Under the pieces are notes generated by a model, which was given only the letters and a program-made list of their open reading frames with translations, did not search any database and had not been told where the DNA came from. Positions 1-10,700 of a stretch of 62,000 nt of DNA are shown one piece after another. The DNA comes from Zygnema cylindricum (lineage: Eukaryota > Streptophyta > Zygnematophyceae > Zygnematales > Zygnemataceae), in contig JBBHKE010000918.1 in assembly GCA_037447655.1 (NCBI GenBank), positions 55,793 to 117,792 of the forward strand. The letters are read 5' to 3'. A program made the translations under genes and the position numbers. The number at the start of each line of letters is the position of its first letter. Within the stretch, counting starts at the first letter, position 1.

Positions 1-604
1 AATCTAGAGCAAGTTTTTATTTAAACTCACATCAACTAACATGTCCTCCCTCTCTCCTCATTTTTCTCCCTCCCTCCCTCCCTCTAATACAGAATGTTTC
101 CCCTTCTTTTTTCTTTTGTTTCATGTAACCGTACAATCAACTACACTCAAATTTATTTTTGAACGAGATCTAACATCTGCCGAAGTTTTCTTTATTTTTT
201 GTTTTTTGGGTTTTTTTATAAACTTGAAACCACAGAGTTTGTTTTTTTTTTTCGTAAAGTTATTACAAGAGCAGTTTTTTTCTATCTGTTCTTTAAATTT
301 CTGATGGTAAAAACTGTTTGTGAAACGACTGAAAGTTTAAAATAATTCTCTCTGAATAATATTACATTAGAGGAAAAAAGTTAATAATGTCAATGCAGAA
401 ATTAGTCTGGATTGATTTAAACATCATCTTTCGGTTTTGACGTGGACGATTTCTGGACCGTTTTTAGACAAATCTTGCTCTTTTTCACTATCTTATGGTT
501 GAAAATATGACTGGAAAAGAAAACCAGGTAGTGTAAATTAGTGGTTTTCTTGCTGTTCTTTTTTAATTTTAAACCTAAAAACGGTTTTTGGTAATTGTAC
601 ACAG
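1..604. other. AT-rich stretch, probably intron of the left-hand gene
   Basis: No convincing coding frame was seen on either strand. The stretch is T-rich on the plus strand with several poly-T runs and ends in a good acceptor-like context (pyrimidine-rich, then tgtacacag) at 604, just before the exon starting at 605. It is most simply the end of an intron. Confidence 0.4.
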
Positions 605-1309
605 GTGAAAATGCCGATTCAAAGCGCTTTGAAAATACTTTCTCGATTCGGTCTCGTAAATTTTTCGGATTCGAAGGAAAAGGACGAATCAAGATGCCAA
701 AGTACGGAAGGTGGTAGTGTGTCAATTTCTTCAGATGGATGGAGAAGAGGAGGAGGAAAAGGAGGAGAAGGAGGAGGAGGAGGAGGGTTACGAGAATCCG
801 ACATAGCGTGTGAATCGGCGATAGAAAGTGCTTTACCCAAAATGGCATATGGAGAAATCGGACTATCGGGGCCAAATCTTGGGAAGGGAGATGTGCTTGT
901 GAGAAGTGCATTGATGGGGATTTCCTCTACCTCTCCCTCTACCCCTACCCACACCTTTACCTCTATCCCTACCCCCACCCACACCTCTACCTCTCCCTCT
1001 ACCTCTACGCCTAGCTCTATCTCTATCTCTACCTCTACTCCTATCTCTCCCTCTACCTCTACCCCTACCTTGTCTCCTATGAAAGCCACGAGTACAAATG
1101 AGACGGAATGTGGTTCAGGTCAGAGGGAGAGGTCTATAGAGGGAGGAGAGAGAGGGGAAGGAGGAGGGAAGAGCGGAAGAGATAGAAAGTTGTTGGAGGG
1201 ACAAGAGGGAGAGTGGATTTCTGTCGTGGGTCCTCTTGAGGCGAAGAGGAGACTTAAGAAACGATGGGAGGAGCTTTTGGACTCTGTACCACCATGGACT
1301 AATGGATGA
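605..1309 (+). CDS. Probable 3'-terminal exon of an unidentified gene
   Basis: An open frame of about 234 codons starts directly after an acceptor AG (603-604) in phase 0 and ends with TGA. The start is a splice junction, not an initiator. I do not recognise the family. The first 40 residues look globular (ALKILSRFGLVNF). The middle is low complexity: a glycine-rich run encoded by GGA/GAG repeats (about residues 45-62), then a long Ser/Thr/Pro stretch encoded by a CCCTCTACC-like array (about 100-160). The C-terminus is charged and more conserved-looking (WISVVGPLEAKRRLKKRWEE, then LLDSVPPW), suggesting a short conserved tail motif. Upstream exons lie outside the window. TGA as terminator fits the variant code inferred here. 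The frame could instead be a chance opening around repeats, but its clean acceptor and non-repetitive ends argue for a real exon. Confidence 0.55.
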   Translation: MKMPIQSALKILSRFGLVNFSDSKEKDESRCQSTEGGSVSISSDGWRRGGGKGGEGGGGGGLRESDIACESAIESALPKMAYGEIGLSGPNLGKGDVLVRSALMGISSTSPSTPTHTFTSIPTPTHTSTSPSTSTPSSISISTSTPISPSTSTPTLSPMKATSTNETECGSGQRERSIEGGERGEGGGKSGRDRKLLEGQEGEWISVVGPLEAKRRLKKRWEELLDSVPPWTNG

Positions 1310-1667
1310 TTGGAGGGAAGGGAGAGGGAGAGGGAGGGGGAGGGGGCGAGAGAGAGGGAGATAGAGAGAGTAGGCGGAAGGAGGAGATTGTATGTAGTGT
1401 TGTAATATGACGTCATATATGACAATTGTATGTGACGCCACCGTATGTAATTAGACGTCTTCATGTATGAAAGTTTTTTATTTTCTGATTGGAATTCCGT
1501 AAGGATTTACTTTTTTCCTTTTTTGAAACAGGAATGTTGATTGGATTTAGCCCATTTTTATTATAATCTAGAGTGTATTTTAAAAGCATTTATTGAGAAT
1601 CGTTGGGACCTTTGTAAAGGAATCGATGGTTGGGTTTTTCACAACAATAAATATTATAAAAAAGTTG
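1310..1667 (+). other. Purine-rich 3' flank with TGTAA signals
   Basis: Immediately after the TGA the plus strand is a purine-only (GGGAGA)n-like tract to about 1390. Then comes tgttgtaatatga at about 1396. TGTAA is the usual polyadenylation signal in green algae, so this may be the 3' UTR and cleavage region of the gene ending at 1309. Confidence 0.35.
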
Positions 1668-1880
1668 TCTTTATATCTTTATATCTTTATGTCTTTATAT
1701 CTTTATATATCTTTATGTCTTTATGTCTTTATGTCTTTATGTCTTTATATCTTTATGTCTTTATGTCTTTATATCTTTGTGTCTTTATGTCTTTGTGTCT
1801 TTGTGTCTTTGTGTCTTTGTCTTTATGTCTTTACGTCTTTATATCTTTATATCTTTATGCCTTTATATCTTGTCTTTTTA
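1668..1880. repeat. Octamer minisatellite (ctttatgt)n
   Basis: About 25 imperfect head-to-tail copies of an 8-bp unit, ctttatgt, alternating with ctttatat and ctttgtgt variants. Because 8 is not a multiple of 3 but the unit has no stop in some frames, it opens spurious frames of Leu/Cys/Phe/Ser that are not genes. Confidence 0.9.
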
Positions 1881-3008
1881 TCTTAATATGACTCAATTTA
1901 TCACAGGAGTGCAACATCTTTCTGCCCATCTTTAATCTATAGCATTATGTATGCCGTTTTGTGTTTTTTTTTACGTATTTTTTGTACTCATTTTTTATTA
2001 TCGTATGTTGTGTTATGTACTTAGTATTTTTTTCATTTTATGTTTTTTGTTTGACAAATGATTTTAGAAAGCTAGTTGTTTATCCAAATCTTTGTGATTT
2101 TTGTCACGTTATAAACACTTATTAGCGTTTCCCAATTGATGAAATGGTTATTACACTTCTGAGGTTTTACACTCGTTTTGAAATACAATTTGTGCAATTT
2201 TTTTATTACTTGTACATACATTTACTCCTAAGATCGTACCGTTCATCTTATATAATATAGTTATTTTTCTCTGGTGTGATAATCCTTCGAGATGTTCGAG
2301 ATGTTTGATGTTTAAACTAAGAAATATTTGTCGTTGTTAAGATCTTGTGTCTATCTTTCGGTTGCGTTTAGACATTCGTTTATTTTTGATTCCATGTACT
2401 CAGATGGTTTATCATCGCGTTTTGTTTCACTCAAGAGTATTACTATAGTGTTGAGACACAATAATTATGTGACTAAGCGAGTTCTTCGATGTCTTGGACC
2501 ATCAACTGACTAAAAAACCCCAAAAAACCCTGAAAAACTCTAAAATCCCTAAATACTAGCAAAAATTAACCTAAACATATATGGGTGCCGAAAAGACTTT
2601 GAAACCGGTCCCTGTCAATTACCAAAAACGAAAGTCTTAAAGAGATTGTTTGTCATGGCTTTGATTACGACTGAGCTTAAAAATAAAACTTTTTAAACAT
2701 GTCTAATTAACAACTTATGATAAGGTTGGTAGCTTGGTGAGGAAGGATTTGTCTATGACATATTTTAAATCAGCTTAAGACCGAATCCGTTTTTCCGGCT
2801 ACTGAAGTGTGTGGTAGCAATTAGGGATAATGCCCGCTTTTGCTTGATTCAACCCGTATCTGACTGTTTCTGATGTGTTTCGTGTCATTGATGAGAAGAC
2901 GCTCTTTACTCTACTAAAAAAGCATAAATTCTAGTGATTGCCAATGTTGAGGAGTGCGTAAAAGGAAGAAAAGAATTTGACTGGAGACGCTCTTAAAGGC
3001 TACTACAG
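1881..3008. other. Intergenic, no gene seen
   Basis: AT-rich with no frame I would call coding. It contains an inverted partial copy (about 2393-2429) of the repeat found at 3603 and 4716, and a telomere-like tract at 2511. Confidence 0.5.
2511..2558. repeat. Degenerate telomere-like tract (CCCTAAAA)n
   Basis: Several imperfect units of aaaaaacccc / aaaaaaccct / aaaatcccta in a row, resembling decayed plant-type CCCTAAA repeats. Similar tracts occur at 18422, 23767 and 59113. Confidence 0.5.
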
Positions 3009-3345
3009 GGTTAATAGGTCTTTTGATGTATTTGCAAACATTTTCGAATGTATCAGGATCTATATTCTGTGCGTTACCCTGTATCCATCAAACTCCTCAC
3101 GTGAGGAACAAACTCTTCAAAGGTAGAAATATAACGAAAGTTTGACTAACGATTTTACACTAGACAAAAGTTAACGCCCTTGAAGGTTAGGTTGACTAGT
3201 TGATCTTAAGTAAACGACATGATTCCCAACCAGTCCGATTTCAACTCCTCCATCTATTGAGGTCAATAAATAGTGAAAATAAAGTGGATATCAATGACTC
3301 AGTTGAGTAAAAGTGAAAAAAATATTTACTGTTAGTAACAAGTTT

Positions 3346-3411
3346 TCTAATTCCAAAACATCCTCCCGTGAACCTTTTTTCTAATTCCAAAACATCCTCC
3401 CGTGAACCTTC
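3346..3411. repeat. 33-bp tandem duplication
   Basis: Two back-to-back copies of a 33-bp unit beginning tctaattccaaaacatcctc, nearly identical, so recent. Confidence 0.85.
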
Positions 3412-3602
3412 ATCTGTACTTTTACTGACAAGAAGTTGGTAACACTAGAAAACAATAATTCTGACAAAAAAGACGCCTTTTCTTGATCTCACAGTAAAGA
3501 AGTAGATCATCTAAAGAGGAAAAGGGGTAAAGTGGGTGCTTTTTTGCCACATTATCTTAAGCGTTGGTTTTATATCAACAAGGATCATAAAGTAAAAAAA
3601 GG

Positions 3603-3693
3603 GCAGGATAAATTAAAAAGCACGATGGTAAACCATCTGAGTCCGGGGGTACAAAAGGGGTGGCATGGCCAACACATAAAAACTACCAGGGCA
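3603..3693 (+). repeat. Dispersed repeat, copy 1
   Basis: Matches 4716-4808 in direct orientation across about 90 bp (shared core gataaattaaaaagcacgat, then ggtaaaccatctgagtccg). A partial inverted match lies at about 2393-2429. Nature unknown; no terminal repeats seen. Confidence 0.75.
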
Positions 3694-4147
3694 ATAACAA
3701 CAAATGTGAGTTTGTAGTGTGGTTAGTTATGCTGTCACATATTTCTGATAGCTAGATAAATTAGAGGCTTCTCAATTCATGTGGCTTTGTTGTTTACGAA
3801 GCATTTGCAGATATCAGTTCACTATTACTTGTGTACACTATGTTGGGTACAAATATCTTTCAACTTCATATGAGTGATAAAGTTGGCGCTCACAAAAGAA
3901 TTCCCCAATGAACTTTGTTTTTTTATCGAACAATAAATAATAACAAAAAGTTGAATTTATCTCAGAAGGTTTATTGAAGGTTTTAAATCGACTCAACAAA
4001 TGTTAGAGTTAAGTTTGGCTGGTAGCGCATTAGAGGGGCTCGTGGGTATTTAACTAGGACTTCGCTTATTTTAAAATCCATCCTATTTTAAAATCTTGTA
4101 AATTCGTATTTTTTTTTTCGTAAATACACTTGTAAATTCGTGTGTAC

Positions 4148-4658
4148 TACACCGCGAAGGGTAATTAGAGTAAAGAAGTAATTCGAGTAAAAAAACGAAA
4201 AAAATTAATTAGAGTTATTAACTCTATTTTGGGTAATCAACCCTTTTCAAAAAAAAAAACATACTCTAATCTATCAATAACTCTAATTTGGACGTAAATT
4301 TGGTCGCTGAATACTGTAAACTAGGTACATGTACAGAATCCGACAAAACGTACAGTTTCACGTCATTATGACGTTTGTACTACGCGGTTTGTTAAAACGC
4401 ACTTACATGATAACGGCCTGTATTAAATCATTATTTGTACTTTTTTACTTAATAAAGTACAATTTTGCACGGTCAGACACCGACCGTACGCCACTCTATT
4501 TAAAACGGCACTGTATTAGAGTTATTAACGCTCATTCAAAAAGTACCTTAAATAATGTAAAGAATAATTTAGAATAACGCACTCTATTTATGGTGATAGA
4601 GTCAAAATTTAGGGTGACGGTATTAGCGTACATAACTCCAATTACGACTCGCGGTGTA
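4148..4658. mobile_element. MITE of the TACACCGCG family
   Basis: About 511 bp bounded by imperfect terminal inverted repeats: tacaccgcgaagggtaatta on the left and the reverse complement of tacaccgcgagtcgtaattg on the right. No coding capacity. The terminal TA may be the target duplication, as in Tc1/mariner-type elements (inference). Confidence 0.65.
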
Positions 4659-4715
4659 TCGTTCATGAGTGGCAAAATATAATTTGAATTCCATCTGATA
4701 AACTTTAAATCCACA

Positions 4716-4808
4716 CAGGATAAATTAAAAAGCACGATGGTAAACCATCTGAGTCCGTGGCTACAAAAGGAGTGGCATGGCCAAAACTGAAAAACTACAA
4801 GCAGGGCA
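4716..4808 (+). repeat. Dispersed repeat, copy 2
   Basis: Second copy of the 3603-3693 repeat, lying between a MITE and the first of two 184-bp direct repeats. Confidence 0.75.
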
Positions 4809-4900
4809 ATTTAAAACAAAGAAAGCAACGGGAACACAATAAAATGGCAAATAAAATAAAAGCACATAAACTCAAAATGAAAAGCAATGCAACCCACTAA

Positions 4901-5084
4901 ACCAAAACTATAACCCCAACCCCAACTCAATTAAATATCTACGAAAAGCAACCCCGTAAGTCCCCCCAGCCCGAGGGAGCACGTTGAGGGAGTTCCGCAA
5001 CACGCCGACGATCCATAACCGCAATAGTTGATCGAAGGAGAATTTTCTTGTGGTACAAAATCTGTTGTGCTAAATGTTACAGTA
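4901..5084 (+). repeat. 184-bp direct repeat, copy 1
   Basis: Nearly identical, same length, to 5707-5890 (accaaaactataaccccaac through ctaaatgttacagta). It ends exactly where a MITE terminal repeat (TACACCGCC...) begins. It could be a relic of an LTR pair or a SINE, but no LTR hallmarks or pol III boxes were found. Confidence 0.85.
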
Positions 5085-5165
5085 CACCGCCAATCGTTAT
5101 TAGCGTGTAAGTTTTTTTAGCGTATACGAATAATTAGCGTGGTTTACGCTAATTGGGAATTTGGA
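5083..5165 (+). mobile_element. One end of a TACACCGC-family MITE
   Basis: tacaccgccaatcgttatta at 5083 matches the family TIR. No matching right end was found between here and 5705, so it is probably a truncated element. Confidence 0.45.
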
Positions 5166-5706
5166 AATTTTCGAAGAAATCGTCTATTCTAATTAGGAAT
5201 TAGGCCAGTCTTTTACGCCAACTCATTTTTTTTGGGTTCCTGTTTTCGAACATGAAGAAAATCCTTTGCCGGAAATAGTGTGACGAAAGGGCGTTGCCAA
5301 AAATAGCGCGACGAAGGACCGTTTTGAGATTACTTTTTTAATTTCCAGTTGCATTCTGAAAAGTACAGACCATGTGCAAATTTCGTCAATTTTCGTTGGT
5401 TTTCCATCGTGACACGTAGCTTTTTCGTCCAGCGTGTCACGTTTAATTTTTCTCTGTATCTGCCAACCCACCTCCTACAGGTACGTTGGCAGCTACAGAG
5501 AAAAATGAAGCGAAAGCCTCGCGGATGAACATCTGACGGTCAGTATTACCTCCCAGACCTTCGGAGAGTATTGACAAGGAGTATTGACAAGATTCTCTGT
5601 AATGTTGTTTTTCGTATAAAAACAAAACAAGCGGTACGGTCTGGTACGGATAGTCGCTGATTTCTGTAAACTACCCCACTTTTCGACTGATGGAACTTGA
5701 CCATAA
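5166..5706. other. Spacer between 184-bp repeats, no gene seen
   Basis: No recognisable coding sequence. A short local duplication (gagtattgacaag twice, about 5567-5590) is visible. Confidence 0.4.
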
Positions 5707-5890
5707 ACCAAAACTATAACCCCAACCCCAACACAATTAAATATCTACGAAAAGCAACCCCGTAAGTCCCCCAAGCTCGGGGGAGCACGTTGAGGGAGTT
5801 CCGCAACACGTCGACGATCCATAACCGCAATAGTCGATCGAAGGAGAATTTGCTTGTGGTACAAAATCTGTTGTGCTAAATGTTACAGTA
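5707..5890 (+). repeat. 184-bp direct repeat, copy 2
   Basis: Second copy of 4901-5084. Both end in gttacagta, but downstream sequence differs: a MITE in copy 1, unrelated sequence here. Confidence 0.85.
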
Positions 5891-6440
5891 GTTCTGGTGC
5901 GTTGGTACGAATCCGTACGTAACTTTGTCTCATGCGCAGCGGACTTCGGTTTTGGTTCTGTACGGACTTTCAGGTTCATGTGAAATGTCGGTTCGCGTCC
6001 GAGTGCGGTTCTCACGCGGCCGTACACTTAAATGTAGGCATCGAAGCAGGAAATATTCAGCGAGGTTTGTAATAGCGAAAGGGATATAATTGAGATTAAA
6101 ATGGAGTTTCTTTGAGTAACAATTGTGTTGTGTATTATTGTGGTTCATTTTTATTTCTTTCACTAAGGTAGGCTGTCCATTCAGGCGTCTCTAGGGATGA
6201 GTCAGCAATGTCGCAACCATCGTAGACTGCTCAGACTGAGTGTTGCGAAAATTATAGAAGCCTTATTAATAAGAATAGAATATCTTGTACAAGATGAATA
6301 TAATAAAGGAGGCGAATCTGTTATCTTTTACAAAAGATAAACATTAATTAAGGTGAGTGCACCTCAAAGCATTAAATGAAAAAATATGAACAGAGATATA
6401 AGTGGGAGGTGACATTTACGGACAAATTAGAAAGTACACT

Positions 6441-6661
6441 ACAACCGCGAATCGTTATTATCGTCGAGGTTTTTTTCGCCACTTAAAACATCTTTTCTCC
6501 GTACACACATGTTGGATTGTGGATCCGACGGTTGCGATTGAAAGGTAGCAATCTCAGCTTCCGATTGGCGGCCTCAAATTGAAAATCCAACAAGTGTATA
6601 CGGAGAAAAGTTGTTTTAAGTGGCGAAAAAAACCTCGACGATAATAACGATTCGCGGTGGT
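6441..6661. mobile_element. Short MITE with about 66-bp inverted repeats
   Basis: Left end accgcgaatcgttattatcg continuing through ttcgccacttaaaac matches the reverse complement of the right end almost base for base for about 66 bp. The internal spacer is only about 85 bp. The outermost bases match the TIR family of the elements at 4148 and 60841. Confidence 0.85.
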
Positions 6662-7565
6662 TACAGGTGGTTACACTTTTTCAGCAACCACAGAATCCTT
6701 AATTCAAGAATTCCGCATTCCTTAACTGTTTGCAGTTTTTATGTCCTATTTTTGTCTAAAAACGCTTCTCCCTATTTTTAAAAACCGTACTTCAGCAAAC
6801 ATACTGAGCCTAACGAAAAGAAAAATTTGAAAATTTTACATTTGTGCCAGACATGACTCAGCAAGCTAACACTCAAACAGTTAAATGAAGAAAATATGAC
6901 TTTTTTTTTTTTATTACAGCAGCATTATTGCAAAGCAAGAAAAATAAATAAATGTAACAAATTTGATTCATGACATAAAAAAGCATTCACAGACTTTAGC
7001 AACTTACTTCAAAGCTTGGTGCCATTTCAGAAAAGGAAGTACAAATAAATAGTACAGAAAGGCACTTGTGACATCTGTCACTTAAAAGCTTTTCTCCGAT
7101 CCTAACTCACTATTTCCTCTTGCCGTACAGGCCACCGTACAAGGTGTGTTCACAGCACCTGACAGAATCTAATATAAATAAGTAAATATGCCAGACGTAT
7201 TTAATTTCAATACCAAAATAATCACCACTAAAATAACAATTTAATACAAAAGAAATAAAATTGAAATATAACCAACCGACACTCTCAACATTCACGTATT
7301 TTAATATATCTTAAATAGTATAAACCAAAGAGTACCCATTTTGAAGTTTATTGTCCGCGTGAACAGTGACAAACTGACAATCGATTAGAACCCGATACAG
7401 TACTTTTCGACAACACTTCAATCAATATATTTAGTGTGTATAGATTTAGTTTTCATTTTTATCACACTCCATGCTTAAACATTATGTCCTTTGATACACC
7501 ACTATTCTCCAGCTATATATCGGTTAATCTTCTCTCGTTGTCTTCTTTTGTGTTACATTTCCTCC
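6662..7565. other. Intergenic, no gene seen; includes 3' flank of the polycystin gene
   Basis: AT-rich without convincing frames. On the minus strand a TGTAA lies at 7553-7557, about 9 bases past the polycystin stop codon, and could be its polyadenylation signal, which would imply a very short 3' UTR. Confidence 0.35.
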
Positions 7566-7790
7566 TCACCTCCTACTTCCTTTAATCATCGCTGAAATAT
7601 TTTCCATTAGCTTGCGGTTCTCTTCTTGGATTAGGGCCCTTATAGCATCTTTTTGTTTGATACTCTCTTGTTCTATCATCCTCCGGTTCTCTTCTTCAAT
7701 TACCACCCGCATTGCATTTTCAACCACCTCCCTCACTCTTGAGAGCTGCTCAGCATCTTTGCGACATATTTCGTCATTTTTGGGTGGATC
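7566..7790 (-). CDS. Polycystin exon 24: coiled-coil C-terminus and stop
   Basis: Acceptor ...ccaacag, phase 0, 74 codons, then TGA. Highly charged heptad-like helix with an internal near-repeat (VVIEEENRRMIEQE and RALIQEENRKLMEN), ending MIKGSRR. Tails of TRPP channels often trimerise or tetramerise by coiled coils. Confidence 0.85.
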   Translation of the reverse strand, partial: DPPKNDEICRKDAEQLSRVREVVENAMRVVIEEENRRMIEQESIKQKDAIRALIQEENRKLMENISAMIKGSRR

Positions 7791-10700
7791 CTGTTGGAAA
7801 ACACATTGTAAGACAACTTAGTTGGGCCTGTAGTGAGTTTTTTTGACTTCCACAATGTTCAATTTCTCCCTTTTAAAGTGTTGCAACTCAACAAAATAGT
7901 CTCAAACTCTCTGCTTGAGGAACTCACTTTAATGTATTTGCATACATTCTCGGCGAATTTATCCGGAACTATATTCCGTGAGCTACCCTGTACCCATCAA
8001 ACTCCTCATGTGAGAAACAAATTTTTAATAGGTACAAATAAAAAAAAAGTTTGACTAAGGCTTTTTACACTAGACCAAAGTTAACGTCCTTGAAGATTTT
8101 TAGAGGGTTGTTGAACACCAAATGTCAGTTTGGGGGTAGTTATGCTGCCACATATCTGGATAATATAGAGGCTTTTCAGTTTTTTTAGGAAGCACTTTCA
8201 GCTATTATTCCACTATTACTTTTGTACAGTATGTCGGGTACAAATATCTTTCAGATTCAGATGAGCTATAATGTTGGTGCTCAGAAAAGAATTCCCCAAT
8301 AAACTCTGTTTTTTACCAAACAATAAATAAGGACAAAAAGTTGAATTTACCTCGGAAGATATAGGTTTTAAATCGACTCAGCAAATGTTAGAAAAAAAAG
8401 AATTACGCACCCGCTGTTGTAATGCTCTTTCAACAAGGGAACTTATACGCTCTTTCGTAATATTTTGTTCATTTTTTGTACTCTGACCCTCGATACGCTG
8501 GTGTTTGCCCGAGTGTTCCTGTTCAGCACAAACTTACTTTTATTGTTTGTTTTTTTTTGCAAAAGCATCCAGAAGATCATAATGAGAAGAGATGGAACCT
8601 AGTTTCATTCTGAAAACATGCAGAAAAAGGAATTCTTGAATCAAACGACCAAATGCTTGAGTAAAAACAAAAAATGCGACCTAAAAGGATTATAAAATAC
8701 AAAGAGATAACGCCAGTTGATATTTTTATATATTGTTACACAAGTTCAAGAAAAAATCTCTGACCTTCCGGAAACTCCTGCTTGAGTTGGTTCTCGACTA
8801 CCCATAAAACAAGCCAATTACAAAAGAAAAATCAGGATCAACTAATAAACAGAGGCTAAGACATGGAGGCATCCCATAAAAAAACTGTCGCTCTTTTTTG
8901 AGCATTGAATCGGACATTTTTGGAGAGTCAGAAATTGAAACGATTGAAAAATTTGGGATTCTAGAAATACAGGTTTTCCAAATTTCACCAGTTTGTGTAC
9001 TATCCGTTGCCATGATATACTGCAAGAATGAATCCTTCAAGTATAAATTCAAGTCGACATGACTGACCTTTGCAAGCTCAACTATCATTTGGGCATGCGC
9101 AATTGCTTTCCGAAGCTACTCTTTTCTCTGAATAAATTTCCATCTCTAATCTTTTGAACTTCTTTGGTATGGCTAATCACTCTTCCATCTCAACTTATTT
9201 AAATGCAAATGCTTCCTCAGACCTTGTCACTGATATTCGTCTCGCCTACCCTTTATGCCACTCACCATTCTATGGCTAGTGCTCTCATTTATGTCATACA
9301 AGCCACTCACCTGAAAAATGCTGTCTAAACTTAGTGAATTTTTGCAACGCCCATTTTCTTTTCACCTTGCAGCTAAACGTGTCTTTTGTTACTTACAACA
9401 CACCAAATTCATTCGTCTCATTTAGACCTCCTCTGGCCCGACTGACCTTGCATTTGCTAACTTCTACTTGGCCCAAGATGAGATTTCTCCGTCGCTCTAT
9501 CACTGGCGCGTGTTCTTTCTTAGGCACTGGGCTTATTTTCTAGTCTTGCAGAAAGCAACCTACAACAACTTGTTCAACTACTGAGAGAACGGAGTATATG
9601 GCCGCCAACAAGGTGTTTTTCTTTGGGTGCTTCTCACCAATCTTGGCATCCCTCCTTCAATCACCATCCTTATGCTGTCCTAGCTCACGAGGGGTGGTTG
9701 ACTTGATCCAGAAGCGAAATAAACACATCAATATCCAATTCCGTTATTCTAGGAAGGGGGATAGCACTCTTCGCTTTTCTTATGTCAAGTCTGCGGATCA
9801 CATGGCTGATTTTCTCATCAAAGCTCTCCATTGACCTCATTTTGAACGACAGTAGTTCCCTTTTGAGCTTCGATTTCTTTCTCATCCTAGTGGCTTAATT
9901 CTTCTCCTATGTTCATTTAAATTTGCTTTACTAGTTTTAGCTTGACCGGAGGTGTTAAGGGTCACTTAGCGTTGTCGTTTCTTTTTGTTCTTTTCATTGG
10001 AATTCTTACAGCCGTTCATCTATAACCTGAATTTCTATCGTTACTTTAGTCGACATTGCCTTAAATGAATTTCTCCATCCGTTACTTAGTCTTTTTTGTC
10101 TCAAATGTCGCTGTTTGTATCATTTCATTTTTGTGGGCACCATGGTACCTTTTATTGCTTTGTCATTTGTACACTATAATGGTTTTGTCCGCTCCTTCAA
10201 ATTAGACCACTTAGGTCGATTTGGTTTTGCGTGCTTTGTAGTTCACCACCTAGAGATATCCCTAGAATTAGATTTGCAATTTTGCAAGTACATTGCAGTT
10301 AAAGCACACGTTACAATCCAGAGTAAATAGCACTAAGAGAATTTGTAAAAATATCTCTTAACGATTAGAAGAGCATCCCAATCTCGTCACAACCAGAAGA
10401 TCACCCCTGTTTACATTTTCAATTATATATATTGAAAAGGAGGTTCTTGTGAGTGCTTTTCCTGGCTTCAAATACTCATCCAATAAAGGAGTACTTCTAT
10501 TCATAATACTATCATTAAACATACCGTTAAATGCTATATACAAGTCTTGGAAATAATAAAAGGACATCATACGAACAGATGTCTAACATTTTTGTTAAAA
10601 GCGATTATTGGAGATGCTTGTTGTGCCTGAAGTGAAGGATATTGAGAAATGCTTTTTTATGCAAGAATGAAAAAGTACACTCAAATTACGCCGATTGATG

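Larger units (their letters stand above)
3009..4010. repeat. Segmental duplication, copy 1
   Basis: Two blocks, about 3014-3190 and 3715-4010, align colinearly with 7926-8092 and 8125-8393 inside an intron of the polycystin gene. Shared landmarks are a stretch around atccatcaaactcctca, then gggtacaaatatctttcaa, then aaaaagttgaattta and tcgactca-caaatgttag. Copy 1 carries about 500 extra bases between the blocks, including the repeat at 3603. Identity is roughly four bases in five by eye. Confidence 0.75.

Noticed and set aside
619-1089. Minus-strand frame rich in Glu/Val repeats
   Set aside because: Shadow of the CCCTCTACC array in the plus-strand exon.
1541-1935. Leu/Ser/Tyr/Phe-rich frames
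   Set aside because: Translations of the octamer minisatellite, not genes.
8538-8609. Possible extra polycystin exon (MKLGSISSHYDLLDAFAKK)
   Set aside because: It has good-looking splice sites, but the protein-like frame needs phase 2 on both sides while exons 22 and 23 are phase 0, and the phase-0 frame contains TGA. The gene reads cleanly without it.
8772-8806. Short coil-like segment ENQLKQEFPE
   Set aside because: The splice phases do not fit exon 22 or 23, and it is too short to judge.
9068-9127. Selenocysteine or readthrough as an explanation for internal stops
   Set aside because: The recurring internal codons are TAA/TAG in Gln contexts. Sec would need TGA plus a hairpin, which I did not see.
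10358-10570. 70-codon minus-strand frame downstream of exon 21
   Set aside because: No acceptor in a usable phase. Exons 21 and 22 already join in phase.
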